This document shows positions 15,512 to 23,457 of a DNA stretch of 40,515 nt, in pieces. This DNA comes from Streptomyces poriferorum (GTDB lineage: Bacteria > Actinomycetota > Actinomycetes > Streptomycetales > Streptomycetaceae). The DNA lies in the NCBI RefSeq assembly GCF_019399235.1, contig NZ_JAELVH010000029.1:1-40515 (forward strand), read 5' to 3'. The notes under the pieces were generated by a model that saw only the letters and a list, made by a program, of their open reading frames with translations, searched no databases and was not told the DNA's origin. Numbering within the stretch: the first letter of the stretch is position 1; each line of letters begins with the position of its first letter. The translations under genes and the position numbers were made by a program.

Positions 15512-17683
15512 TCACGCCTGAACAGCGAGGACCAGCGGAAACACGGCGCCCGCCCCGGCCCGCCGCAGAAGCCGGGCCGCCACGGCGAGGGTCCAGCCGG
15601 TGTCCGAGCGATCGTCCACGAGCAGGACGGGGCCTTCCACCGCTGCCAGTGCCTCGGCAAGCTCGGGTCCCACGACGAGCCGCTCGTGCAGTGCCCGGAC
15701 CCGCTGGGCGCTGTTGGTCTGCGAGATCCGGGCACCTTCGGCTCCCGGGGCATGGCCGACACTGCCCAGCAGAGGCATCCGTCCGACCTCGGCGATGCGG
15801 TTGCCGAGCGACTCGATGAGCCGGGGCCTGCTGTGGGAGGCGACGGTGACGACGCCGACCGGCCGGGGGACGGCGTTCACCGCGCCGGGTGCCCAGCCGC
15901 CCGGGCCCCGCGCCCAGTCGGCCAGCACGGTCACCACGGCTTCGGCCACGTCGTCCGGCACCGGAGCATCGGGCGACTGAGCGGCCAGCAGGGGGCGGAG
16001 CCTGTTGCCCCAGCCGATGTCGGAGAGGCGGCCCAGCGCCCGGCCGGTGCCGGACAACTCGCCGGCCGGGATCCGTCCCTTGAGGTCCACCCCCACCGCG
16101 GCGAGACCCGTCGGCCACATCTTGCGGGGCTCCACCTCGACGCCGGGCCGGCCGAGCTCACCCCGAGCGGTGTCCAGGGCGGTCGTGGAGACGGCCTCGT
16201 CGAAGCGGGCTCCGGCGCAGTTGTCACAACGTCCGCAGGCCGTGGCCTCCTCGTCGTCCAGCTGGCGGCGCAGGAACTCCATCCGGCAGCCGTCCGTCGT
16301 CGCGTAATCGCGCATCGCCTGCTGCTCGGCCGCCCGTTGGCGCGCCACCCAGGCATAGCGCTCGGCGTCGTAGACCCAGGGCTCGCCCGTGGCGATCCAG
16401 CCGCCCTTGACACGGCGGACCGCTCCGTCGACGTCGAGCACCTTGAGCATGGTCTCCAGGCGAGTGCGCCGCAGGTCGACCAGGGGTTCCAGAGCAGGCA
16501 GCGAGAGCGGGCGCCCAGCCTGGGCGAGCGCGTCGATCGTGCGCCGGACCTGCTCCTCCGGGGGGAAGGCGACCGACGCGAAGTACTGCCAGATCGCCTC
16601 GTCCTCCTTGCCCGGAAGCAACAGCACCTCGGCGTGTTCGACGCCGCGGCCCGCACGGCCGACCTGCTGGTAGTACGCGATGGGGGAGGAGGGCGAGCCC
16701 AGGTGGACGACGAAGCCCAGGTCGGGCTTGTCGAACCCCATGCCCAGCGCGGAGGTCGCCACCAGGGCCTTGACGCGGTTGGCCAGCAGATCGTCCTCGG
16801 CCTGCTGCCGGTCGGCGTTCTCGGTACGGCCGGTGTACGAGGCGACTGTGTGCCCGCACTGCCGGAGATACGCGGTGATCTCCTCGGCCGCCGCGACCGT
16901 CAGGGTGTAGATGATCCCCGAACCGGGGAGCTCCTTGAGGTGGTCGCCGAGCCATGCCAGCCGGTGCGCGGCATTGGGCAGTTGCAGCACACCGAGGCTC
17001 AGGCTCTCCCGGTCCAGCGGGCCGCGCAGGACGAGGGCGTCCGTCCCCGCGCCGGTGCCCAGCTGTTCCGCGACGTCCGCGGTCACACGGGCGTTCGCGG
17101 TGGCTGTGGTCGCGAGGACGGGCACGCCTGCGGGCAGATCGGCGAGCATGGTCCGAAGCCGCCGGTAGTCGGGACGGAAGTCGTGGCCCCAGTCGGAGAT
17201 GCAGTGCGCCTCGTCGACCACGAGCAGTCCGGTCGCGGCGGCCAGCCTGGGCAGGACCTGATCCCGGAAGTCCGGATTGTTGAGCCGCTCGGGGCTGACG
17301 AGCAGCACATCCACTTCACCGGCGGCCACCTCGGCCTGCACGGTGTCCCACTCCTCGGTGTTGGACGAATTGATCGTCCGCGCGCTGATCCCGGCCCGGG
17401 CAGCGGCCGCCACCTGGTTGCGCATCAGCGCCAGCAACGGGGAGACGATCACGGTGGGCCCGCTGCCCTGCGCGCGCAGCAGCGAGGTCGCGACGAAGTA
17501 CACGGCCGACTTGCCCCAGCCGGTCCGCTGGACGACCAGTGCTCTGCGCTTGTCGGCGACGAGCGCTTCGATGGCCCGCCACTGGTCCTCACGCAGCCGG
17601 GCAGTGCCGGAGGCGTCCCCGACGAGTCGTGCCAGTACGGAATCGGCCGAAGCCCTGAGCTCTGCACGGTCTGCGTTGGTCAT
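15512..17683 (-). CDS. recQ: RecQ-family DNA helicase fused to a phosphoribosyltransferase-like domain
   Basis: A 723-residue ATP-dependent 3'-5' helicase. Walker A is TGWGKS (Lys58); motif II is DEAH at 157-160 within [20 protein letters not shown]. Motif III is ATTATAN, and motifs V-VI are [11 protein letters not shown] and [10 protein letters not shown] zinc module follows around residue 455 (one Cys, then CGRCDNC). The remaining 250 residues are unlike E. coli RecQ, and the last 80 contain [14 protein letters not shown] at about 686, a match to the PRPP-binding signature of type I phosphoribosyltransferases. The ATG at 17683 lacks a good ribosome-binding site. It diverges from the DUF4192 gene; a DnaA-box palindrome lies 50 bp upstream. 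Confidence 0.93.
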   Translation of the reverse strand: MTNADRAELRASADSVLARLVGDASGTARLREDQWRAIEALVADKRRALVVQRTGWGKSAVYFVATSLLRAQGSGPTVIVSPLLALMRNQVAAAARAGISARTINSSNTEEWDTVQAEVAAGEVDVLLVSPERLNNPDFRDQVLPRLAAATGLLVVDEAHCISDWGHDFRPDYRRLRTMLADLPAGVPVLATTATANARVTADVAEQLGTGAGTDALVLRGPLDRESLSLGVLQLPNAAHRLAWLGDHLKELPGSGIIYTLTVAAAEEITAYLRQCGHTVASYTGRTENADRQQAEDDLLANRVKALVATSALGMGFDKPDLGFVVHLGSPSSPIAYYQQVGRAGRGVEHAEVLLLPGKEDEAIWQYFASVAFPPEEQVRRTIDALAQAGRPLSLPALEPLVDLRRTRLETMLKVLDVDGAVRRVKGGWIATGEPWVYDAERYAWVARQRAAEQQAMRDYATTDGCRMEFLRRQLDDEEATACGRCDNCAGARFDEAVSTTALDTARGELGRPGVEVEPRKMWPTGLAAVGVDLKGRIPAGELSGTGRALGRLSDIGWGNRLRPLLAAQSPDAPVPDDVAEAVVTVLADWARGPGGWAPGAVNAVPRPVGVVTVASHSRPRLIESLGNRIAEVGRMPLLGSVGHAPGAEGARISQTNSAQRVRALHERLVVGPELAEALAAVEGPVLLVDDRSDTGWTLAVAARLLRRAGAGAVFPLVLAVQA

Positions 17684-17732
17684 ACCCCCATGCAACCCGA
17701 TGGGTACGACAAACCGCGAACGACCGCGCGGT

Positions 17733-17757
17733 CCCTGTGGATAAGTTATCCACAGGG
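17733..17757. promoter_or_regulatory. Two inverted consensus DnaA boxes in a 25-bp palindrome
   Basis: TGTGGATAA (17736-17744) and TTATCCACA (17746-17754) are perfect 9-bp DnaA boxes in inverted orientation separated by one base. The symmetry extends three bases on each side (CCC...GGG). It lies midway between the divergent recQ and DUF4192 starts. No AT-rich unwinding element or further boxes surround it, so a regulatory or titration role is more likely than an origin. Confidence 0.75.
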
Positions 17758-17794
17758 GGTCGCGGAAATTGTCCGGCCGGGAGACGGTCATCCC

Positions 17795-19096
17795 ATGAAC
17801 AAGCACCACGAATCCACCGGACCGTCCAACGAGCAGCAGATCACCTTGCGTGGGCCCGCCGAGCTGGCCGACGCCCTCCCGTATCTCATGGGGTTCCATC
17901 CGAACGACAGCGTGGTCATGGTCGCGCTGCACGGCGGTCGTGGCCGTTTCGGCGGGCGTCTGAGGCTCGGGATCCCGCAGTCCGCGCACGAGTGGCCTTC
18001 GGTTGCCGAGCAGCTCGCCGAGTGCCTGATCAAGGGGAGCGAGCGGCGCGGAGGGCGACCCGACGCGATCGTGCTGTTCCTGTGCCAGGATCCGGCCGAA
18101 GGAGAAACGGGCAGTCAGACCATGGAGCGGCTCCGGCCCTTTGCCCAGCGGTTGCGAACCGCCTGCGGGGCGCTGGACGTGCCGGTGCTCGAAGCACTCT
18201 GCATCTCCGGCGACAGGTTCTGGTCCTATGTCTGCCCCGACGCCCGCTGCTGCCCGGCCGAGGGGAATCGCCTGGCCATGCAGGGCACCTCGGTGATGGC
18301 CGCGGCGGCGGCGTACGCCGGCATCCAGGTGCGGGGATCGCTGCGCGAGATGGAATCCAGGCTCGCGCCCCAGCCGGGTGGGGCAGGCAGGGAGCAGCAA
18401 CGGGCGCTGGATTCGGCCGGGTCCGCTCTGGTGCCGAAACTCCTCGACGAGGAGAGCCGCAAGGAGGTCGGCGGCGCGACCCTGGACCTTGCCCGGCGGC
18501 TCATGGAGCGCCTCGGACAGGCCCCGGCATCGACGCCTTCGCTGTCCGACCTCAACGACGACCGGCTGATCAGCCATGAGGAGGCGGCGGCGGTCATCCT
18601 CGGGCTTCAGGACCGGGAGACCCGGGACAGGGCCGCGGAATGGATGGAAGGCCCGGAGGCGCAGTCCGCGTTGAGGCTGTGGCGGGCACTCGCGCGCCGG
18701 TGTGTCGCGCCGTACGAGGAGCACGCGGCGGCGCCGCTCACCCTGGCGGGCTGGGTCTCGTGGTCGACCGGTGACGAGCCGGCGGCGCGGGTGGCTCTGG
18801 GCCTCGCCCTGCGACTGGATCCCGGATACACCTTTGCCCAGCTGCTGCACGAGGCCTGCAACCAGGGCCTCGATCCGGAGACGCTGCGGCGCTGCCTGCG
18901 CGGTGAGCGCAGCACACGGACGGTGCGGCGCGGCCGAGGTACGGGACGGGTCGCGGGGGCCCGTTCCGTACGGGTCCAGGCTGCGGGCCGGCGCCGGACG
19001 AGGCCAGGCTCCGGCCGTCCGGATACGGCCTCCGGCCGGCGTCGGACCGGGCAGCTGCGCAGCCAGGGCCGGCGCGGGACCAGGACCGGACGATGA
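17795..19096 (+). CDS. DUF4192 domain protein
   Basis: A 433-residue soluble protein. The start of the domain, [30 protein letters not shown], is the signature of DUF4192, an actinobacterial family of unknown activity. Further family segments are [14 protein letters not shown] (with CPDARCCP following) and, near residue 330, [26 protein letters not shown], then [11 protein letters not shown]. The last 65 residues are extremely basic and rich in Arg, Gly and Thr ([24 protein letters not shown]), resembling a nucleic-acid-binding tail. The ATG at 17795 has GGGAG (17779-17783) 11 nt upstream. The shared intergenic DnaA-box palindrome with recQ suggests joint control. Confidence 0.85.
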   Translation: MNKHHESTGPSNEQQITLRGPAELADALPYLMGFHPNDSVVMVALHGGRGRFGGRLRLGIPQSAHEWPSVAEQLAECLIKGSERRGGRPDAIVLFLCQDPAEGETGSQTMERLRPFAQRLRTACGALDVPVLEALCISGDRFWSYVCPDARCCPAEGNRLAMQGTSVMAAAAAYAGIQVRGSLREMESRLAPQPGGAGREQQRALDSAGSALVPKLLDEESRKEVGGATLDLARRLMERLGQAPASTPSLSDLNDDRLISHEEAAAVILGLQDRETRDRAAEWMEGPEAQSALRLWRALARRCVAPYEEHAAAPLTLAGWVSWSTGDEPAARVALGLALRLDPGYTFAQLLHEACNQGLDPETLRRCLRGERSTRTVRRGRGTGRVAGARSVRVQAAGRRRTRPGSGRPDTASGRRRTGQLRSQGRRGTRTGR

Positions 19097-19100
19097 GAGC

Positions 19101-19129
19101 GGTGCGGTGCCGGAATCCGGCACCGCACC
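19101..19129 (+). terminator. Hairpin terminator after the DUF4192 gene
   Basis: A perfect 13-bp stem, GGTGCGGTGCCGG (19101-19113) with CCGGCACCGCACC (19117-19129) and a 3-nt loop, 4 bp after the stop. Confidence 0.85.
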
Positions 19130-19179
19130 ACCGGTCCGCCGGGCGCCGTGACCGACGAAGAGCGTCGCGAAGGGAGTGT

Positions 19180-19210
19180 TTATCGTCAGGCAGACGACTA
19201 TGATCACGGC
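19180..19210 (+). promoter_or_regulatory. Leaderless promoter and possible operator of the Nudix regulator
   Basis: TATGAT (19199-19204) ends 6 nt before the ATG at 19211. Just upstream, TCGTC-AGGCA-GACGA is an inverted repeat in the -10/-35 spacer (about 19183-19197), a typical repressor position. No ribosome-binding site is present. Autoregulation by the encoded protein is an inference. Confidence 0.45.
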
Positions 19211-19975
19211 ATGCCGCCCTACGACCCGTCGACCTTTCCGCCCTTCGCTGTCACCGTCGACCTGGTCGTGCTCACGGTGCGTCGTCACGCGCTCTGTGCC
19301 CTGGTGGTACGCCGAGGTGAGACGCCGTTCCAGGGCAGATGGGCGTTGCCCGGCGGATTCGTCAGGGCGGATGAGGACCTCGGCGCCGCAGCGGCGCGCG
19401 AGCTCGTCGAGGAGACCGGGCTGTGTGCGCACGACCCCGCGACCCCGGCGGTAGGCAATGGGGCCCACCTCGAACAGCTCGCCACGTACGGCGACCCCGC
19501 GCGCGATCCGCGTATGAGGGTCGTCAGCGTCGCGCATCTCGCGCTGGCCCCTGATCTGCCGGCTCCGCGGGCGGGCGGTGACGCGAACAGCGCGCGCTGG
19601 GCACCCGTCGAGGACCTGCTCCGGCCGGAGGGGGGCTACGGCCGGGACGGGGAAAGCCAGGCACCGCTGGCCTTCGATCACGCCCGCATCCTGGCCGACG
19701 GTGTGGAGCGGGCCCGCTCCAAGATCGAGTACTCCTCCCTGGCCACCGCGTTCTGCCCGCCCACGTTCACCGTCGGCGAGCTGCGACGGGTGTACGAAGC
19801 GGTGTGGGGCGTGGTGCTCGATCCGAGGAACTTCCATCGCAAGGTGACGGGCACGCCCGGATTCCTGGTGCCCGCCGGTGGGACGACCACCAGGCAGGGC
19901 GGCCGCCCCGCCCAGCTGTTCCGGTCGGGTTCCGCCACGGTGCTGAACCCGCCGATGCTGCGGCCCGAGGTCTGA
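19211..19975 (+). CDS. Nudix-domain transcriptional regulator of the NrtR type
   Basis: A 254-residue protein beginning [20 protein letters not shown]. The Nudix domain (about 10-150) has an intact Nudix box ([18 protein letters not shown] followed by VEETGL) matching GX5EX7REUXEEXGU, so hydrolase activity is possible. Residues 155-235 match the winged-helix domain of NrtR proteins: [30 protein letters not shown], then [16 protein letters not shown]. NrtR-type proteins sense ADP-ribose-like ligands and repress NAD or pentose genes; the target here is unknown. The ATG at 19211 is preferred over the GTG at 19148 because of the adjacent TATGAT hexamer and the conserved N-terminus. It is a single gene followed by about 210 bp containing the promoter of the ABC transporter. 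Confidence 0.85.
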   Translation: MPPYDPSTFPPFAVTVDLVVLTVRRHALCALVVRRGETPFQGRWALPGGFVRADEDLGAAAARELVEETGLCAHDPATPAVGNGAHLEQLATYGDPARDPRMRVVSVAHLALAPDLPAPRAGGDANSARWAPVEDLLRPEGGYGRDGESQAPLAFDHARILADGVERARSKIEYSSLATAFCPPTFTVGELRRVYEAVWGVVLDPRNFHRKVTGTPGFLVPAGGTTTRQGGRPAQLFRSGSATVLNPPMLRPEV

Positions 19976-20187
19976 CCCCGACGGGTCGGCCTCGGCGCGG
20001 CTCAGCTCAGCTCGGCTCTACGTAGGACCTCGCGGTTCCCCGCAGGCACTGACGGCCCCGCAGGCCCCGTAGGTATGGGTTCGTCGGAACGTCGTGGGCC
20101 CAGCCTTGAGTGAAAAGTCCGATATGTCGGGTTACCGTGCTGCGGTACCTCTGCCGTCGAGCGGCCTCACCTCCTGCGAGAGAAGCG

Positions 20188-22086
20188 ATGCTCCAGGCCA
20201 TCGGACTCACCAGCACCCGCCACCGCGGACTTCCGCCCGCCGTGGACGACCTCACGTTCGAAGCGGGATCCGGCAGCGTGACCGCTCTGCTTGGCCCACC
20301 CGGATCAGGCAAGACCTCGACCCTGCGCCTGATGCTCGAACTCGAGCCCGGGCGTGGCGTCACGTACTTCCGGGGCAGACCGCTGCACCGTGTGGCTCAT
20401 CCGGCCCGGGAGGTGGGCGTACTGCTCGGGGACGTGCCGGGGCACCCTGCCCGCACGGTCCGCGGGCAGCTCCGCATGCTCTGCGCCGCTGCGGGAGTGC
20501 CCGCGTCCAGGGCCGACGAGGTGCTGGACGCCGTCGGTCTCGTCGGGCTGGGGGATCAGCGCATCGGCACCCTCTCCCTGGGCATGGACCGGAGGCTGGC
20601 CCTCGCCTCGGCGCTGCTCGCCGACCCGCACACGCTGATCCTCGACGAACCCGCCGAAGGCCTGGTCGCGCGGGAGGCGGACTGGCTGCACGGAATGCTC
20701 AGATCCCATGCCGACCGGGGCGGAACGGTTCTGTACACCACGCGGGATCCCAAGGAAGCCGCGCGGTCGGCCGGTCATGTGGTGACCATCGACTCGGGAC
20801 GTCTCCTCGCCGACCAGAAGGCCGCGGACTTCTCCCGTACCCGGCTGCGCCCCCGCGTCGCGGTCCGTTCCCCGCATGCTGCCCGTCTCGCCGCGATCGT
20901 CAGCCGAGAGGCCCGTGCCGCCCGGCGCTCCGTCGAAGTCGTCACCGAGGCGAGCAGCAGCCGGCTCTCCGTCTACGGCAGCAGCTGTGCGGAGATCGGG
21001 GACACGGCATTCCGCCACGGGCTTCCCGTTCACCAGCTCGCCGACGAGGTGGGCGACACCGGCCCCGCCTCCCGCCCTCGCGACAGCGGCGTCCTGGGCG
21101 ACGGTCTCCGCGACAACGGCCTGCTCCGCGGCGGTGTGAGCGACTGCGACCCCCTCAGCGAAGGCGAAGGCGGCGACGGCGCTGCCGCTGCTGCCCGCCC
21201 CGCCACGGGCATCGGTGCGGTCGCCGCCGCCTCCCGGCGCGCCGCAGGCGGACCCGCCCCGGCGGTGGAATCGGCCGGGGCGCAGTTGCCGCCGCGGATC
21301 AGGCGGCGCCCGGCCCGTGGCCCGCTGCGCCCGGTGCGATATGAGCTGCGCCGCCTCTTCGGCGTCAGGAGCACGACCCTGATCGTCGCCGTCACCCTTG
21401 TCGCCTCGGCTGCGGTGTCCGTCGTACTTGCCCGTAACGGTCGCGCCCCGCTGCCGAACGTACTGGTCGCCTGGCCCTCGCTGTTGCCGCTGCCGCCCGC
21501 CGCGCTCGGCGCAGGGCTGCTCGGGGCCCTGTCCTTCGGTGACGAGTTCCGTTACCCCGCGCTCGCCGCCGGCCGCGGGACCGTTCCCCGCAGACTCGGG
21601 CTCCTGCTCGCCAAGCTGGCCGTTTCGGCGGGCGTCGCACTGTCGCTGGGGTTGCTCGTCGTGCTGGTTTCGGCCGAATCTCTCCGTCTCGTGTACGGGG
21701 GTGACTTGGTCCAGGTGCCTTCGAATGTGATGCCGCTGGCCGCGAGTTGGTCGGGCCTGACAGTCGGCTGTGCCTGGGCCGGGTTGCTGGCCGCCGGAAT
21801 CTTCCGCGTGACGGCGGCGGGCGTCGCCGCGGTGCTTGCCGTTCCCGTGCTGATGGTTCCGCTCATCGAGGCGGTGCCGAAGGCGCCGACCGCCCGTTCG
21901 ATGAGCGGACTTCCGGGCCGGCTCAGGGAACTGACCTGGCTGCAGTGGCCGCAGGAGGCGGACCGGTGGGTGCTGGCCCTGGTGCGGATCGTGGCGCACC
22001 CGGTGGGGACCGCGCTGACCCTGTCGTTGTCGGTCCTTGTCTGCGCGTATCTGTTCACGAGCCTTCGCGGCAGAGTGCGTTGGTGA
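20188..22086 (+). CDS. Single-polypeptide ABC transporter (ATPase plus ABC-2-type membrane domain)
   Basis: A 632-residue fusion. Residues 1-225 form an ABC ATPase with Walker A GPPGSGKTS (Lys42) and Walker B TLILDEP. The signature is LSLGMDRR rather than LSGGQ, and the H-loop position reads YTTRDP with Arg where His is usual. Residues 230-375 are a soluble linker that becomes low-complexity (GVLGDGLRDNGLLRGG; GDGAAAAARPATG). From about 390, six hydrophobic segments resemble ABC-2-type permeases. Transport substrate and direction are unknown; the altered signature and H-loop may lower ATP hydrolysis. The ATG at 20188 has only a weak purine-rich site (GAGAGAAG) but begins the ATPase fold. It precedes whiH on the same strand with 160 bp between. 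Confidence 0.83.
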   Translation: MLQAIGLTSTRHRGLPPAVDDLTFEAGSGSVTALLGPPGSGKTSTLRLMLELEPGRGVTYFRGRPLHRVAHPAREVGVLLGDVPGHPARTVRGQLRMLCAAAGVPASRADEVLDAVGLVGLGDQRIGTLSLGMDRRLALASALLADPHTLILDEPAEGLVAREADWLHGMLRSHADRGGTVLYTTRDPKEAARSAGHVVTIDSGRLLADQKAADFSRTRLRPRVAVRSPHAARLAAIVSREARAARRSVEVVTEASSSRLSVYGSSCAEIGDTAFRHGLPVHQLADEVGDTGPASRPRDSGVLGDGLRDNGLLRGGVSDCDPLSEGEGGDGAAAAARPATGIGAVAAASRRAAGGPAPAVESAGAQLPPRIRRRPARGPLRPVRYELRRLFGVRSTTLIVAVTLVASAAVSVVLARNGRAPLPNVLVAWPSLLPLPPAALGAGLLGALSFGDEFRYPALAAGRGTVPRRLGLLLAKLAVSAGVALSLGLLVVLVSAESLRLVYGGDLVQVPSNVMPLAASWSGLTVGCAWAGLLAAGIFRVTAAGVAAVLAVPVLMVPLIEAVPKAPTARSMSGLPGRLRELTWLQWPQEADRWVLALVRIVAHPVGTALTLSLSVLVCAYLFTSLRGRVRW

Positions 22087-22158
22087 TCGGCGAAGAAGAT
22101 CTGAACCAGCCGAGAGCCACAACTCCAATGGAAGTGCCCGTTTTATACCATTAAGGCG

Positions 22159-22183
22159 TCAATTGGGAGGCGAGTGCCGATCA
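22159..22183 (+). promoter_or_regulatory. Candidate sigma-WhiG promoter of whiH
   Basis: GCCGATCA (22176-22183) matches the -10 of the motility-type sigma factor WhiG (GCCGATAA) at 7 of 8 positions. TCAA at 22159-22162, 13 nt upstream, is a -35 candidate, 2 nt closer than the usual 15. whiH is an established WhiG target in S. coelicolor. The site lies about 64 bp before the GTG start. Confidence 0.55.
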
Positions 22184-22246
22184 CCCTTTCGTGTGCTTTT
22201 CACCAAAGACCTCAAGGGGCGGCTGAGCCGCGCCGACAAAGGATGC

Positions 22247-23134
22247 GTGAGTACCCTTGCGCACACCATGATGACCGCCGCCCGCACCGCCGACACCGGC
22301 CTCGCCGGCCCGGGCGAACTCGACCGATATACCCACGCGGATGCGCCGGCCGGCGAGCGTGCCGCCGCCCGGTCCTGGGGGGACCCCGATACCGAACTGG
22401 GCCGTGTGGGCCGGCGAGGATCGGCCAGCCGGGGCCGAGGCCTGCACGGCCAACTTGTTCAGCAGTTGGGTCAGATGATCGTTTCCGGTGACCTCGGCGC
22501 GGACCGGCCCCTGGTGCCGGAGGAGATCGGCCAGCGATTCGAGGTCTCCCGCACCGTTGTCCGGGAATCCCTGCGCGTGCTGGAGGCGAAGGGCCTGGTC
22601 AGTGCCCGGCCCAACGTGGGCACCAGGGTCCGGCCGGTCAGTGACTGGAATCTGCTCGACCCCGACATCATCGAATGGCGCGCGTTCGGCCCGCAGCGTG
22701 ACGACCAGCGTCGCGAACTGGGGGAGCTCCGGTGGACGATCGAACCCCTCGCCGCCCGGCTGGCCGCCGGTCACAAGCGTGATGATCTTCAGCAGAGGCT
22801 CGGGGACATGGTCGAGATCATGGGGCACGCACTCGGGCAGGGAGACGTGATCACCTGCGCCCGCGCCGATGCGGAGTTCCACTCCTTGCTCATCCAGGCC
22901 GCGGGCAACCGCATGCTGGAACACCTCTCCGGCATCGTGTCGGCCGCGCTGCAGGTCTCGGGCGGCCCGGTCACGGGCTGTGACCGGCCCAACGAGGCGT
23001 CGCTCGGCCATCACGCCCGCATCGTCGACGCCCTGGCGAGCGGTGACGCGGCAGGCGCCGAAACGGCGATGCGCCAGCTTCTTGTCGTCCAGGTGGAGCG
23101 AGTGGTGCCGGCGCCGCGCGAGCGCGAGCACTGA
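22247..23134 (+). CDS. whiH: WhiH, GntR/FadR-family sporulation regulator
   Basis: A 295-residue GntR-family regulator of the FadR/FCD subfamily. Residues 65-135 form the winged helix (LHGQLVQQLGQMIVSGDLG, then SRTVVRESLRVLEAKGLVSARPNVGTRV). Residues 150-285 form the helical FCD ligand domain, with the metal-site pattern ADAEFHSLLIQAAGN and LGHHARIVDAL. Identification as WhiH rests on the position immediately upstream of hrdB, the N-terminus MSTLAHTMMTAAR and the WhiG-type promoter. WhiH acts in sporulation septation of aerial hyphae. The GTG at 22247 has AAAGGA (22238-22243) 3 nt upstream. It is followed by its own terminator before hrdB. Confidence 0.9.
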   Translation: MSTLAHTMMTAARTADTGLAGPGELDRYTHADAPAGERAAARSWGDPDTELGRVGRRGSASRGRGLHGQLVQQLGQMIVSGDLGADRPLVPEEIGQRFEVSRTVVRESLRVLEAKGLVSARPNVGTRVRPVSDWNLLDPDIIEWRAFGPQRDDQRRELGELRWTIEPLAARLAAGHKRDDLQQRLGDMVEIMGHALGQGDVITCARADAEFHSLLIQAAGNRMLEHLSGIVSAALQVSGGPVTGCDRPNEASLGHHARIVDALASGDAAGAETAMRQLLVVQVERVVPAPREREH

Positions 23135-23163
23135 CAGCGGCGCGGTCAGGGTGTACGGGCCAA

Positions 23164-23194
23164 GTGTCGTCGGACCTCCACGGTCCGGCGGCAC
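23164..23194 (+). terminator. Hairpin terminator after whiH
   Basis: GTGTCGTCGGACC (23164-23176) pairs with GGTCCGGCGGCAC (23182-23194) through 11 Watson-Crick pairs and two G-U type positions, 30 bp after the stop. Confidence 0.65.
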
Positions 23195-23266
23195 AATTGT
23201 GGAGAGATGTCTCCTCTGGTCTTGTTCGTCGTGAATGAGGTGTGACTCGGGCCACGCGGATTGGGC

Positions 23267-23293
23267 GTAACACTCCTCGAAACAGCGCGATGA
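23267..23293 (+). promoter_or_regulatory. Candidate ShbA-type promoter of hrdB
   Basis: GTAAC (23267-23271) and CGATGA (23288-23293) are separated by 16 bp. To my recollection this is the pattern reported for the ECF sigma factor ShbA, which drives hrdB in Streptomyces. The predicted start is about 160 bp upstream of the GTG, so the mRNA has a long leader. Confidence 0.6.
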
Positions 23294-23457
23294 CTTAAGA
23301 GGTGACCGCCGCGGAAGGAATACAGCAGCCGTTCAGTGCGCTGTGCAGTTCTGAGGCCTAGCCCGCGCCGTCGGTACATTCCCAGCCCGACGGTCGTCGG
23401 TACCAGCCCTCTCAGGGCAGGGCCGGAAGCCGTTTCCATCGTTCCGAGAGGTTGTTC

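Noticed and set aside
17733..17757. Replication origin
   Set aside because: Only two DnaA boxes are present, there is no AT-rich unwinding region and no dnaA, dnaN or gyrB gene nearby.
15512..19837. A giant recQ protein starting far upstream on the minus strand
   Set aside because: The upstream part runs antisense through the DUF4192 and Nudix genes and is low-complexity; the RecQ domain starts cleanly at the ATG at 17683.
23317..23342. SigR-type promoter (GGAAT-N18-GTT) upstream of hrdB
   Set aside because: GGAAT is present at 23317-23321, but the bases 18 nt later read GCT, not GTT; the match is too weak to call.
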